Shown: positions 17,385-26,102 of the stretch, one piece after another
Layout: the number at the start of each line of letters is the position of its first letter
Numbering within the stretch: the stretch's first letter is position 1
Origin: Acrocarpospora macrocephala
GTDB lineage: Bacteria > Actinomycetota > Actinomycetes > Streptosporangiales > Streptosporangiaceae
Direction: 5' to 3'
Length of the DNA stretch: 64,000 nt
Assembly (NCBI RefSeq): GCF_009687865.1
Contig: NZ_BLAE01000017.1
Location: 105,287 to 169,286 of the forward strand
Position numbers and translations under genes: made by a program
Notes under the pieces: model-generated
Told to the model about the DNA's origin: nothing
What the model saw: only the letters and a program-made list of their open reading frames with translations
Database searches by the model: none

Positions 17385-18730
17385 GCATCCTCGAAAAGTG
17401 TGGGTTGGGTACGGGATTTCACCTCGGCGGTGACGCCCCGATAGCGGGCCAGCAGCGGCAGCGCGAGCACGCCGCCCTCCACCGTGGCGACCAGCCGGAG
17501 CCCGGCCAGCAGCGCCACGGCCTGGCCGAGCAGCCGGTCGGGATCGGCCCGCCACTGCGCCCCGAACGCCGCACCATACTGGCCGACCAGCTCCTTCATA
17601 GCCCTACGCAGCCAGGCGTCTGGAAGGAACGGGTAGGTCGCCGGCTCGATCTGCTCCGCGCCGGACGCCGGCACGTCACCCGCCAGCTCCTCCAGCACAG
17701 TCCGGTACGGCAACGCCGAGTCGATCCTGGCCGCCGCCTCAGCCAGCCGTTCCGCCGCGGTCGGGACAGGCAGCAGAGCCGGTCTGCTGACCCGATTGTT
17801 CGGCCCGCAATACACGGCGATACGCGCGGCCAGCAGCAGCGCCGCCTGCGCGACCGTGCCACCGCCGGGAAAGCGGACATCCGACAGGCGGCCGGAGATG
17901 TCGATGATCGCGACGCCCTCGGCACGGCGTTCCACACCCAGGCCGGTCAGCCGCTCCAGATCCTCGGCCAGCGCGGGGGAGCGGAGCTGGCCGCGCAGCG
18001 ACTCCGCCACGTCCGCGAAGTAGACGACCGGCTGCTCCAGCACCAGCCGCCGCGCCTTGCGGGCCGCCGTCCTGCGCGTGGTCTCCCGCCCTTGCGCGAG
18101 ACTTGAGTCGCCCTCCAGCAGAGCGGTGACCGAACGCATGTGCTGCAGGACCCGGCTCGGCCGGTAGATCGCGCCGACGATCTCCCTGTCGATGTCGTAA
18201 AGCGCCTCGGCACGGTCGGGATTGTTGACCCAGTCGACGGCCGACCCGTCGGCCAGGGCCAGCGCCCCGCGCCGTTCCAGCCAGGCCACCGCGTCGACGA
18301 AGGCGTCGCGGTCGGGCTTACGTTCGGTGTCCATGCCGAGACCGTCGATCCTGGTGGCGTCGGCGGCCACGGCGTCGGCCAGCTCGCCGAGCGCGATCTG
18401 GGTTCCGGCGCGGCCCAGCGCGGCCAGGGTCAGCATCAGGTAGGCGTAGCGCCTGCGGTCGAACGGCCGGTCGGTACGGGTGAGCGCGGGGCGGGTGGCG
18501 TCAAGCTCGTCCTGCACGCGGAGCAGCCGGGCGGTGTCGCCTGTGGTCAGCAGCCGGTAGCCGAGCGTCTCGAACAGGTCGGCGCGCAGCTGCGTGGCCC
18601 AGCGCCGGACCAGCGGCAACGCGCTCCGGTCCGGGTAGGCGGCCGTGATCAGCGGGTGGCGCAGCAGCAGCCGCACCGCGCGCTGGTAGTCGGCCAGTTC
18701 CAGCGGCCCGACCTCGTGCGCGACCCTCAT
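17381..18730 (-). CDS. jetB: Wadjet type II subunit JetB (TIGR02678, DUF2398)
   Basis: The 449-residue product starts MRVAHEVGPLELADYQRAVR and contains LLLRHPLITAAYPDRSALPL, LRADLFETLGYRLLTTGDTA and DRRRYAYLMLTLAALGRAGT. These are the recurring segments of TIGR02678/DUF2398, a MukE-like winged-helix kite subunit of the Wadjet condensin. Its ATG at 18730 overlaps the jetA stop and its stop overlaps the jetC start, both as ATGA, so the stoichiometry is translationally coupled. It is cytosolic, with no membrane segments. Confidence 0.88.
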   Translation of the reverse strand: MRVAHEVGPLELADYQRAVRLLLRHPLITAAYPDRSALPLVRRWATQLRADLFETLGYRLLTTGDTARLLRVQDELDATRPALTRTDRPFDRRRYAYLMLTLAALGRAGTQIALGELADAVAADATRIDGLGMDTERKPDRDAFVDAVAWLERRGALALADGSAVDWVNNPDRAEALYDIDREIVGAIYRPSRVLQHMRSVTALLEGDSSLAQGRETTRRTAARKARRLVLEQPVVYFADVAESLRGQLRSPALAEDLERLTGLGVERRAEGVAIIDISGRLSDVRFPGGGTVAQAALLLAARIAVYCGPNNRVSRPALLPVPTAAERLAEAAARIDSALPYRTVLEELAGDVPASGAEQIEPATYPFLPDAWLRRAMKELVGQYGAAFGAQWRADPDRLLGQAVALLAGLRLVATVEGGVLALPLLARYRGVTAEVKSRTQPTLFEDA

Positions 18731-20256
18731 GACACCTCCAGCCGCACGCCGTCCAGGTGCAGCCGGCCGCGGACGGTCCTGACCACGGTCGATCCCTCGC
18801 ATGGGCGCAGCGTGAGCCGGACCCCGTGGGCCGAACCGCTCGCCGCGCGCGAGACCGGGACCCGCGCCGTGAGGGCCAGATCGAGCAGGCCGAGCAGGGT
18901 CTGGGTTTCCGGCTCGTCCAGCACCCGCTCATACACCCCCTCGGAGGCCAGCGAGGCCGCGGCGGACCGGCGCTGCGCCTGCGCCTTGAGCTGTTCGGCG
19001 CGCAGTCGCTGGCGCTGCTCCTCGTTGCGCTGGATCCTGCCAGGACCGTGCAGGCCGGGGGTGCGGCCTGACTGCACCAGGGTGCGCGCGACCCGCACCG
19101 GCTCGGCCTCCCACCACGACAGGCGGCTGGGAATCAGCTCGGGATCCTCATACGGCACGGCGACATGCCGGGGCGAACCGAGATCGAAGGTCGCCTGGAA
19201 CAGCGCGTGCGCGTCGTCCTCGGACGGGCAGGAGGCGAACCACTGGGCCAGGTGCCGCAACTGGCTCTCCCTGCTCACCCCGCCGCGCCTGGCCTCGGTC
19301 ACCCGGCGCAGCAGCGCGAGCACGCCCGCGATGGCGGTGACGGTCGCGGACTGCAGCCGCTCGGCCTCACTGGCGACGCCGGTGAACCAGTGGTTGAGAC
19401 CGGCCCAGCGCTGCCGCCAGTCGTCTTCGCGGTCGGCCGCCGAGCGGAACAGCCGCTCGTCGGCGCCGGCCGCGAAGGCGATCAGCCGCTCCACCCCGGT
19501 CTCGGCCACCTCCGCCACGGCGGCGGCCAGCATCGGCTGGTAGCGGGCCAGCTCGGCGGTGAACTCCCGCATGTGGGACAGGAGCGTGTCCTTGTGGGTC
19601 AGGAACACCTCCGGCCGGGTGTCGTTGGTCCTGGCCAGGTCGCCCAGCATGAGGTAGAAGCGGGCGGCCCGCATCGCCATGTCGGACAGGACCTGGTCCA
19701 GCCGGCCGAGCTTGCGGTAGACCTCCTCGCCGTCGCCCATCCGGTTGGCCTCGGCCAGGGCCCTGAGGTCGGCCAGGATGTCGGGGAAGATCAGCCGGGA
19801 CAGCTGAGCATCCTCCAGGCCCGCGCCCAGCACCTCCTCCACCGCCCGGTAGGCCCGGTATCCCGCCTGGGTGAACTGGTAGATGTAATGGCGGTTGCGG
19901 TATTCGGCCAGGTTGGCCGCGCGGGTGCCGTCGTAGCTGCGGTCCAGCAGCCGCCAGTCGGTCAGCGAGTCGAGCAGCGGTTGCACGTCGTCGATCTCGG
20001 GGCAGCCCGGATGCTCGGCGCGCAGCGCGGCGAGCAGGTCGCGCGCCTGGGAGGCGTGCAGCAGCACCTGGTAGTTGGCCCGGCCGCGGTCGAAGGCGCG
20101 CAGCAGCCACAGGTAGTCGTGCCGCTTCTCGGCCGCGGCGAAGTGGAACAGCCGCATCCGGTCGTCGAGGGTGAACGCGTCGATCCCGAACGCGCCGGAC
20201 TCGGGCGCATGAGGGGTCACGCCGCCCGTCTCTGGGTCCACCGCTGTCTCGTCCAT
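18727..20256 (-). CDS. jetA: Wadjet type II subunit JetA (TIGR02677, DUF2397)
   Basis: The 509-residue product contains MRLFHFAAAEKRHDYLWLLR, ANYQVLLHASQARDLLAAL, YIYQFTQAGYRAYRAVEEVL and LGDLARTNDTRPEVFLTHKD. This is the pattern of TIGR02677/DUF2397, the MukF-like kleisin of type II Wadjet. It is first in the jetABCD operon. The ATG at 20256 follows a GGAAGAG ribosome site. The complex binds plasmid-sized circular DNA and directs JetD to cut it. The operon promoter should lie within 20257-20550, a gap that also contains a DUF1998-like scrap. Confidence 0.88.
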   Translation of the reverse strand: MDETAVDPETGGVTPHAPESGAFGIDAFTLDDRMRLFHFAAAEKRHDYLWLLRAFDRGRANYQVLLHASQARDLLAALRAEHPGCPEIDDVQPLLDSLTDWRLLDRSYDGTRAANLAEYRNRHYIYQFTQAGYRAYRAVEEVLGAGLEDAQLSRLIFPDILADLRALAEANRMGDGEEVYRKLGRLDQVLSDMAMRAARFYLMLGDLARTNDTRPEVFLTHKDTLLSHMREFTAELARYQPMLAAAVAEVAETGVERLIAFAAGADERLFRSAADREDDWRQRWAGLNHWFTGVASEAERLQSATVTAIAGVLALLRRVTEARRGGVSRESQLRHLAQWFASCPSEDDAHALFQATFDLGSPRHVAVPYEDPELIPSRLSWWEAEPVRVARTLVQSGRTPGLHGPGRIQRNEEQRQRLRAEQLKAQAQRRSAAASLASEGVYERVLDEPETQTLLGLLDLALTARVPVSRAASGSAHGVRLTLRPCEGSTVVRTVRGRLHLDGVRLEVS

Positions 20257-20286
20257 CTCTTCCAGGATGCAGTAAGCGACCGACAG

Positions 20287-20415
20287 TTACGCCAAGTCGC
20301 CGAGGAGCGTAAGACCCGCATGGCCGAACCCTCGGCTGAGCTGATCATGGTAGTGCTCGTCGCGGCGGATCCGCAGGCATCCGTAGCAGGAGGTCTCCTC
20401 GCCGCAATCGCAGGC
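20287..20415 (-). pseudogene. C-terminal scrap of a DUF1998-like (DrmB/MrfB-type) gene
   Basis: On the minus strand this reads ACDCGEETSCYGCLRIRRDE, then HYHDQLSRGFGHAG, ending GDLA and TAA. The CxC..SCxxCL...H..L.R arrangement is the C-terminal zinc-binding motif of DUF1998 helicase-partner proteins, as in DISARM DrmB. No longer open frame precedes it. A piece reading HGYETDIEAAL occurs just upstream in another frame. It lies 31 bp upstream of jetA on the same strand, so it may be the trace of an earlier defence gene replaced here. The motif is convincing, but the fragment is only 43 codons. Confidence 0.45.
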
Positions 20416-20470
20416 GCAGCGCCGCCTCTATGTCGGTCTCGTAGCCGTGGGCGTTTCCACAAGGTTGGGG

Positions 20471-20479
20471 TTATCCACA
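20471..20479 (+). promoter_or_regulatory. Isolated DnaA-box match
   Basis: TTATCCACA, a perfect consensus DnaA box, lies in the gap between jetA and the divergent gene at 20551, with a TTTCCACA partial match about 18 bp to its left. A single box can occur by chance or titrate DnaA; nothing suggests an origin here. Confidence 0.3.
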
Positions 20480-20550
20480 GAATGGGATTCGGTTGGAGGG
20501 AGGCCGGTCGAGTTCCGTCACGCTTGTCCCGCGTCGTGGGAAGGAGCGTC

Positions 20551-21171
20551 GTGAGCGAGTATTTCAAGGTGGGGGAGCTGCGGGAGCGGGGATGGAGTCC
20601 GGCCATGATCCGGGCGGTTCTCGGGTCCCCCGATCGGCTGGCGCCTAATCCGGTGTTCAGAACCATGGCACCGATGCGGCTCTATGAGGTCGAAAGGGTG
20701 ATCCTTGCCGAAGCGTCGGAGCAGTTCGCCGTGTTGCGGGACAAGGCGGAGCGGAGATCCAGGGCGGCCCTCGCCGTCGCGGAGCGCAGGCGTGGTGAGA
20801 CGGTCGCGCGGGTGGAGGGCGTGTCCATCGCGGTGCCGGTCGTGGACTGGCATGTCCTGGTTCGCGAAGCGGTCGTGCACCGTAACCGGCGGGATGAGGA
20901 ACGGTCGTGGCAGCGGCTCGATCATGTCGCCACTCCGGCGCGCGTGGCCGATGTGGATGAGCTGACCTTGCAACGGTGGGTCGTCAACTATCTCCGGCAC
21001 GAGCTCACCGGCTACGAGGTCGAGGTAGAAGGGCTGTTCGGAAGGGTGGGTCGTGCGGAAGGAACGCGTCTGCTCAGAAGGCGGATCTATGCGGCCATCG
21101 CCGGCGCGTACCCCAGGCTGGCGGAGGAGTGCCACCGACAGCTTCAGTCGCGCGAAGGGGAGACGCTGTGA
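20551..21171 (+). CDS. Unknown protein with MerR/excisionase-like N-terminus
   Basis: The 206-residue product begins VSEYFKVGELRERGWSPAMI, followed by GSPDRLAPNPVFRTMAPMRL and YEVERVILAEASEQFAVL. The N-terminal 55 residues resemble a degenerate winged-helix of the excisionase/MerR kind, where RL-E-V-E often recognises DNA. The rest is an alpha-helical Arg/Glu-rich region (RDKAERRSRAALAVAERRRG) and a C-terminal helical domain. A GGAAGGAG ribosome site precedes the GTG. It is divergent from jetA, so a regulatory link to Wadjet is conceivable but untested. Confidence 0.6.
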   Translation: MSEYFKVGELRERGWSPAMIRAVLGSPDRLAPNPVFRTMAPMRLYEVERVILAEASEQFAVLRDKAERRSRAALAVAERRRGETVARVEGVSIAVPVVDWHVLVREAVVHRNRRDEERSWQRLDHVATPARVADVDELTLQRWVVNYLRHELTGYEVEVEGLFGRVGRAEGTRLLRRRIYAAIAGAYPRLAEECHRQLQSREGETL

Positions 21172-21240
21172 CGCGCCTATTGACGTGGCGCACGCTGGGC
21201 CGCGCTCGTGCGTGGCTGGCCATGCGCGGATACCGGAGCA

Positions 21241-21696
21241 TCAGGTGAACGACGTCTTCAGCGCTGAGCCGGAGAGCCGCCCGGTGGGGTGGTAGACGGC
21301 GCACATCACGTCCCGGTCGCCGTCGGCCCAGGTCTCCGCGGTCGGCATGATCGGATAGAAGTCCAGGTCATCGCGACCGCCACCCCACAGCTCCGCGTAG
21401 CGCTCGCCGCAACTCCGCCAGGCGAACGCGGACAGCCCAGCCGGGTCGTACGGCCCGTCGGGCATGTGGGTGAAGCCATACGACTGGTTGTCCGCGCCGT
21501 CGGCGCAAGGCGTGTAGAGCACGATCCGCTCCGCCGCCCCCGGTGAGTACGCCGGGTCGCTGAAACACTCGCCACCCTCGATCATCAGGATCCCGGTCGT
21601 CTCGGCGGTGATGAAGGTCTCCGTCTTGACCATGGGCGGCACCACGAACAGCGTGCCGAGCGCGACGACGGCCGGGAGCAGCCCCAAACGAGCCAT
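21241..21696 (-). CDS. Secreted septum-formation-family-like protein
   Basis: The product is about 151 residues. A short N-terminal hydrophobic segment (LGLLPAVVALGTLFVVPPMV) is followed by an extracytoplasmic domain with four well-placed cysteines: GGECFSDPAY, LYTPCADGAD, WRSCGERYAE and DVMCAVYHPT. The ending WADGDRDVMCAVYHPTGRLSGSA matches the closing motif of the actinobacterial Septum_form family, whose exact role is unclear. The start at the ATG at 21696 follows AAAGGGTGA. It is convergent with the gene at 20551. Confidence 0.65.
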   Translation of the reverse strand: MARLGLLPAVVALGTLFVVPPMVKTETFITAETTGILMIEGGECFSDPAYSPGAAERIVLYTPCADGADNQSYGFTHMPDGPYDPAGLSAFAWRSCGERYAELWGGGRDDLDFYPIMPTAETWADGDRDVMCAVYHPTGRLSGSALKTSFT

Positions 21697-21916
21697 CCGA
21701 TTCACCCTTTCGCGTTCGCCCGCAATCCGTGGCCGATGGTAGAGGGATCCGGAGGAACACCAGGCCAACTCCGGATGACCACCACATTGACGATCATGAA
21801 TTCATCTCCCTGACAGGCAAGGTACAGGTGAGCGTCAGTGGTGCCTGGGTGAATTCGCTGGCGTCCACCCCGCACTCGCGGGTGGACGAGTCCATTTCTT
21901 GTGGAGAGAACCAGAA

Positions 21917-23596
21917 GTGAATGAGCCCAGAAAGCCGTGGCCGATCAGGTCCCGGCAGGCGAAGCTCGCGTCGATCGGCGCTGGTGTACTGCTCGTCGGT
22001 GGCCTGGCGTTGGCCCCCGCCGCAATCAGTGCGGCGGCGCCTCCCAAGTACCCGGCCGCCGAGGTGCACAAGCCTTCCCCCATTCCCGACCGTCTGATCC
22101 TCATCCCCACCAACACCCCGGCCGCCAGCCAGCGCGTGACCTGGCGGGCCGAGGCCACCGCCGAGACCGCCCAGGCCCAGATCCTGGAGGCGCCCCGCGC
22201 GCTCGGTGAGGTCGCGCCGGCTGCGGGCGCGGTGACCAACGTCATGGCCATGGCGAGCGTCCCGGTCAACACCACGCTCGGGTACGCCTCGACCTACCAC
22301 ACCGTCGAGTTCGTCGGCCTGAAGCCCAACACCCGCTACACCTACCGCGTCGGTGACGGCACCAACTGGAGTGCGTGGACCGACTTCACCACCGCCGCCG
22401 CCGGTTTCCAGCCGTTCTCCTTCATCTACTACGGCGACGCGCAGAACTACATCGACTCCGCGGTCCCGCGCGTGTTCCGCCAGGCGTTCGCCGACCGGCC
22501 GCAGGCCAAGGCGATCGTCAACGCGGGCGACCTCATCGACTCCGCCAACAGCGAGGAGCAGTGGGGCCAGTGGTTCCAGGCCGGCGGCTTCATCGACGGC
22601 CAGGTCAACAACATCTCGGTCCCCGGCAACCACGAGTACAGCGGCGGCCTGTCCACCTTCTGGCGGCCGCAGTTCCCGTACCCGGACAACGGGCCGGGTA
22701 ACCCCGAGCTCAAGCAGACCGTCTACAGCGTTGACTACCAGGGCGTACGGTTCATCGGCCTGGACAGCAACCTGCAGAGCAACGCCACGCTGATGGCCGC
22801 GCAGACCACCTGGCTGGAGGGTCTGCTGAAGAACAACCCGAACAAGTGGACCGTGGTGACCTTCCACCACCCCGTCTACTCCAACACCGGCACCCGCAAC
22901 AACCCGGTGGTCCGCGCCCAGTGGGCCCCGCTGTTCGAGAAGTACGGCGTCGACCTGGTGCTGCAGGGCCACGACCACTCCTACGGCCGGGGCAACCTGA
23001 AGTCCGCCCGCCAGTCCGCGACCACGCACAACGGCGTCTCGTACGTGGTGTCCGTCTCCGGCGGCAAGATGTACGAGCTCAACGGCGGCGTGAACTGGAC
23101 CGGCAACGGCGCCGAGGTGATCAGCAGCAGCGAGAACACGCAGCTGTACCAGATGATCGACGTCGACAAGGACCAGCTGCGCTTCGAGGCCCGCTACGCC
23201 AACGGCGAGCACCACGACGGCTTCCTGATCCGCAAGAACGACGCGGGTGAGCGCACCGTCACCGAGCTCGTCACCGGCAACACCGGCGAGCAGGTCATCG
23301 TGGACAAGACCAGTGTCGAGCCGGGTGAGCAGCTCACCGCCACCGCGTTCGGCTTCGACCCGGCCGAGAAGGTGAAGGTCTACCTCCTCCGTACCAAGGG
23401 CACGGCCGCGAACGCCGGCAACGGCGACCGCGACTACGACAGCCGGACCTACGTCGGCACCCAGACCGCCGACGCGCTGGGCAAGCTGAGCTACAGCTTC
23501 ACGCTGCCGGCCGACCTCAACAAGGACAGCACCTACCGGGTGTACCTGGAGAGCGCCACCCAGAAGATCACCAGCCCGGTGATCACGGTCAAGTAG
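21917..23596 (+). CDS. Secreted purple-acid-phosphatase-like metallophosphoesterase
   Basis: The product is about 559 residues. A Sec signal (LASIGAGVLLVGGLALAPAAISAAAPP) leads into a fibronectin-like N-terminal domain (YHTVEFVGLKPNTRYTYRVG). The calcineurin-like core follows with metal-ligand motifs YYGDAQN, NAGDLIDSAN, VPGNHEY, VTFHHPVYS and LQGHDHSYGRG. A C-terminal beta domain (VEPGEQLTATAFGFDPAEKV) may bind cell wall or substrate. It probably hydrolyses organic phosphate outside the cell. The GTG at 21917 is chosen because it gives a clean signal peptide after a GAGAG-rich ribosome site. No obvious Pho box was found in the 220 bp upstream. Confidence 0.88.
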   Translation: MNEPRKPWPIRSRQAKLASIGAGVLLVGGLALAPAAISAAAPPKYPAAEVHKPSPIPDRLILIPTNTPAASQRVTWRAEATAETAQAQILEAPRALGEVAPAAGAVTNVMAMASVPVNTTLGYASTYHTVEFVGLKPNTRYTYRVGDGTNWSAWTDFTTAAAGFQPFSFIYYGDAQNYIDSAVPRVFRQAFADRPQAKAIVNAGDLIDSANSEEQWGQWFQAGGFIDGQVNNISVPGNHEYSGGLSTFWRPQFPYPDNGPGNPELKQTVYSVDYQGVRFIGLDSNLQSNATLMAAQTTWLEGLLKNNPNKWTVVTFHHPVYSNTGTRNNPVVRAQWAPLFEKYGVDLVLQGHDHSYGRGNLKSARQSATTHNGVSYVVSVSGGKMYELNGGVNWTGNGAEVISSSENTQLYQMIDVDKDQLRFEARYANGEHHDGFLIRKNDAGERTVTELVTGNTGEQVIVDKTSVEPGEQLTATAFGFDPAEKVKVYLLRTKGTAANAGNGDRDYDSRTYVGTQTADALGKLSYSFTLPADLNKDSTYRVYLESATQKITSPVITVK

Positions 23597-23612
23597 TAGC
23601 CCCACCGGATGC

Positions 23613-23661
23613 GGGCCCGCCCCGGTACCGGTCCTCCGGGACGGGTACCGGGGCGCGGCCC
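23613..23661 (+). terminator. Strong GC hairpin after the phosphoesterase gene
   Basis: CGCCCCGGTACC (23618-23629) pairs perfectly with GGTACCGGGGCG (23644-23655), and an outer GGGCC/GGCCC pair extends the stem. It starts 16 bp after the stop codon. There is no T-run, as is common for actinobacterial terminators. Confidence 0.6.
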
Positions 23662-23741
23662 GCGCCCGCGGGCCGGGCCGGCGTACCGCGCCGGCCCGGC
23701 CGCCCCAGGCCGGCCATCCGGCCGGCTCGACAGGAGATCCC

Positions 23742-24389
23742 GTGACCTTCCGTACCCGTCTGGCGGGCGCGCTGCTCGCCGGGGCGGCGGTGGCCGCCGT
23801 GCCGGCGGCGCCGGCCGCCGCTCATCCCTTCGGCCCGCCGTCCACCGCGCGGATCAGCGTCGACGGCTCGCACGTGGCCATCGCCTGGCTGGCCGCCGAG
23901 GACGACTGGGTCGCGCTCGGCCGCTCGGTCGGCGCGTTCGGCGATCCGTCCGCGGGCGTCGACACCACGCTGACCGGCGAGCAGAAACTCGCCCGTTCCA
24001 CCGCCGTGCGCGACTACCTGCTGGCCCGGGTCGGGGTGACCCAGGCCGGGCAGCCCTGCGCGGCCGAACTGGCTCCATTGGAGCGGTTACTCGCCGAGGG
24101 CGCCCGGTTCAGCTTCGCCTGCGCGAACCCGGTCGTCGATGTCGACGTCCGGATCGACGCGCTGACCGACCTGCACGAGGCATACCGCACTGTGCTCACC
24201 GCCGAGACCCCTGCCACACCTGCGCAAGCGATGCTCACCGCGGCGACCGCCACCCAGCGCCTCCGCTTCGACCCGTCAGCGACGGGCGGCGTCTCCCTCG
24301 CCGTGCCCGCCATAGCGCTGGTGGCCGCACTCGGCGCGCTGGCCGCCTTCCTGGTACGGGGCCGACGGCACGCGGGCACTAGCGCATGA
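23742..24389 (+). CDS. Secreted/membrane-anchored partner of the Ni/Co exporter
   Basis: The 215-residue protein has a signal peptide (LAGALLAGAAVAAVPAAPAAAHP), an extracytoplasmic domain with one Cys pair (GQPCAAEL, FSFACANP), and a C-terminal membrane anchor (SLAVPAIALVAALGALAAFL) with a basic tail. Proteins of this layout commonly precede NicO/RcnA-type exporters in actinobacteria; their role is not established. Its stop overlaps the exporter's ATG (ATGA), so the two are translated together and probably form one membrane complex. Confidence 0.65.
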   Translation: MTFRTRLAGALLAGAAVAAVPAAPAAAHPFGPPSTARISVDGSHVAIAWLAAEDDWVALGRSVGAFGDPSAGVDTTLTGEQKLARSTAVRDYLLARVGVTQAGQPCAAELAPLERLLAEGARFSFACANPVVDVDVRIDALTDLHEAYRTVLTAETPATPAQAMLTAATATQRLRFDPSATGGVSLAVPAIALVAALGALAAFLVRGRRHAGTSA

Positions 24390-25225
24390 ACGGCACCACC
24401 GACCAGGAGAACTACCTGATCACGCTGTTCGACGGCGCGGGCGCGTTCTGGCTGGCGCTGGCCGTCGCTCTCGGCGTCGGCGCGCTGCACGCGGTCGCAC
24501 CAGGCCACGGCAAGAGCGTGACGGCGGCATACCTCATCGGCACACACGGCCGCTACCGCGACGCCCTCCGCCTCGGCGTGGTCGTCGCCCTGATGCACAC
24601 GGTCTCGGTGCTCGCCCTCGCACTGACCTGGGCAGGCCTGACCAGCACCGCCGTCGGCACCAAGGCCGTCACCAGCTGGCTACAGGTGATCGCGGGCGTG
24701 GTCGTAATCGGCGTCGGCGCGCATTTGACCTATCGCCACCTCCGCAACCGGAAAACACACGCATACGGCCACGGCCACGGCCACGGCCACGGTCACGGCC
24801 ATGGCCATGGGCACGCTCACGATGACGGGCATGGTCGCGCTCATGTGAATGGGCACGATCAGGGTCATGAGAATGGGCATGAAGAGCCCGCAGATCCGTG
24901 GTCCCGGCGCGGACTTATCGCTCTCGCGCTCTCTGGCGGCCTGGTCCCTTCGCCCTCAGCCTTCATCGTGCTGGTCAGCGGCCTTCTCACCGGCCGCGCG
25001 CTCGACGCCGTCGTCCTGGTCCTGGTATTCGGCGCCGGAATGGCGATCACGCTAACCGCCGTCGGGATCGTAACCGTACGCGGGGCCGCGCTGGTGAGCC
25101 GCCGCGCCCCGGACCTACGCCTATTGCGCTCGGCCGCAGCCTGGACGCCCGCGCTGGCAGGCGTCGCGGTAGCCATCGGCGGCTGCCTCTACTTGGCCAC
25201 CGCCGTCACGGCACTGGTCCCGTGA
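24386..25225 (+). CDS. NicO/RcnA-family nickel/cobalt transporter
   Basis: The 279-residue protein has about six membrane helices. The first carries the family motif LHAVAPGHGKSVTAAYLIG, where HxxxPGH forms the metal site. The cytosolic loop at about residues 125-155 is a long His/Gly run with roughly a dozen HG dipeptides, followed by more His and Asp; it is a likely metal-binding buffer. The second half has ALSGGLVPSPSAFIVLVSGL, a recurring motif of the family. It probably exports Ni(II) or Co(II), although some members import. It is coupled to the preceding secreted protein. Confidence 0.85.
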   Translation: MNGTTDQENYLITLFDGAGAFWLALAVALGVGALHAVAPGHGKSVTAAYLIGTHGRYRDALRLGVVVALMHTVSVLALALTWAGLTSTAVGTKAVTSWLQVIAGVVVIGVGAHLTYRHLRNRKTHAYGHGHGHGHGHGHGHGHAHDDGHGRAHVNGHDQGHENGHEEPADPWSRRGLIALALSGGLVPSPSAFIVLVSGLLTGRALDAVVLVLVFGAGMAITLTAVGIVTVRGAALVSRRAPDLRLLRSAAAWTPALAGVAVAIGGCLYLATAVTALVP

Positions 25226-25652
25226 TCGCAGTCAGGCCAGGAGCCAAGGAGGCTCGCCATCCAGATCTTGAGGGCACTACAGGCGGCGGAATATCGGCAC
25301 CAAGCGACGACAATCGCCGCTAAGTCCCCAAACACTCGTGGTCGCGCTCCTGGAGGACTTCCCGCAGGAGCGCGTAACCACTGTTCAGCGATCGACAGTC
25401 CAGTTCGCACTGAGCCGGTGCGATGACCGCTTCGGGCCACGGTTCCCCGTGTCCTGGATGCCTTCACGAACGTCGGCACGGTGCCGCTGGTCTTCCTGCG
25501 GCATGATCCACCGCATCCTCAGGTTCCCCCGCATGATTTATTCCTTTCGTATTTCCCCTGCGTTAGTTGTACGGCCACCTGGTTGCGCGCCACTTGCACA
25601 CCGGTTGACACTGCGACTACCAGGCGACGCCGGGAATATAAGGTCACCAAGC
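25226..25652. other. Intergenic, no gene recognised
   Basis: This 427-bp stretch lies between the metal exporter and the MazG-like gene. The only protein-like trace is a short stretch reading VLDAFTNVGTVPLVFLRHDP near 25450-25510, too short to assign. The right part is AT-richer (atgatttattcctttcg) and may contain the promoter of the next gene. Confidence 0.4.
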
Positions 25653-26009
25653 ATGACTACCGACCTGGAAGAGTTGGCCGTGCGGTTGCGGGAATTCGTG
25701 CGGTCGCGGGACTGGGAGCAGTTTCACACGCCCAAGAATCTGGCCATGGCTCTGTCCGGGGAGGCGGGGGAACTGCTTGCCGAGTTCCAATGGCTCACCC
25801 CGGCCGAATCCCAGCACCTCGATAGCCCTACCCTCGCCCGCGTACGCGCCGAGCTCGGCGACGTGACGCTCTACCTGATCCGCCTGGCCGACGTCCTCGG
25901 CGTGGACCTGATCGAGGCCGCCCACGCCAAGCTGGACGAGAACGCCCGCCGCTACGATCCCGAGCGTTATCGCGGTTCCGCCAGGAAGGCGCCCCCGCTA
26001 CCCTCGTGA
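25653..26009 (+). CDS. MazG-like nucleotide pyrophosphohydrolase (RS21-C6/DCTPP1 type)
   Basis: The 118-residue all-alpha protein begins MTTDLEELAVRLREFVRSRD. It has HTPKNLAMALSGEAGELLAEFQWL, in which the E..EL..EFQW helix carries the Mg2+-binding glutamates, then RAELGDVTLYLIRLADVLGVDL, with the E..D second motif. It probably hydrolyses non-canonical or pyrimidine dNTPs to monophosphates, a house-cleaning role; phage-defence MazG proteins also exist. No strong ribosome site is visible (aaggtcacc). Confidence 0.85.
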   Translation: MTTDLEELAVRLREFVRSRDWEQFHTPKNLAMALSGEAGELLAEFQWLTPAESQHLDSPTLARVRAELGDVTLYLIRLADVLGVDLIEAAHAKLDENARRYDPERYRGSARKAPPLPS

Positions 26010-26102
26010 TGACCATGTGATGCGGCCCGACGGGCTTCCGCGTAGCACCTGCGGATAGGCCCCCACCCGCACGAGTCTTCTCGTGCTGCCTGGGGGAAGT
26101 CC

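Noticed and set aside
20453..20479. A replication origin suggested by DnaA-box matches
   Set aside because: One perfect box and one partial match only; no cluster, no AT-rich unwinding region and no dnaA or dnaN nearby.
21700..21916. PhoP (Pho box) sites ahead of the phosphoesterase gene
   Set aside because: GGTGA/TTCACC-like pieces occur but not with the 11-bp spacing of true direct repeats.
21794..23605. A 603-codon minus frame opposite the phosphoesterase gene
   Set aside because: The plus-strand gene has signal peptide and all metal motifs; the antisense frame has only biased composition.
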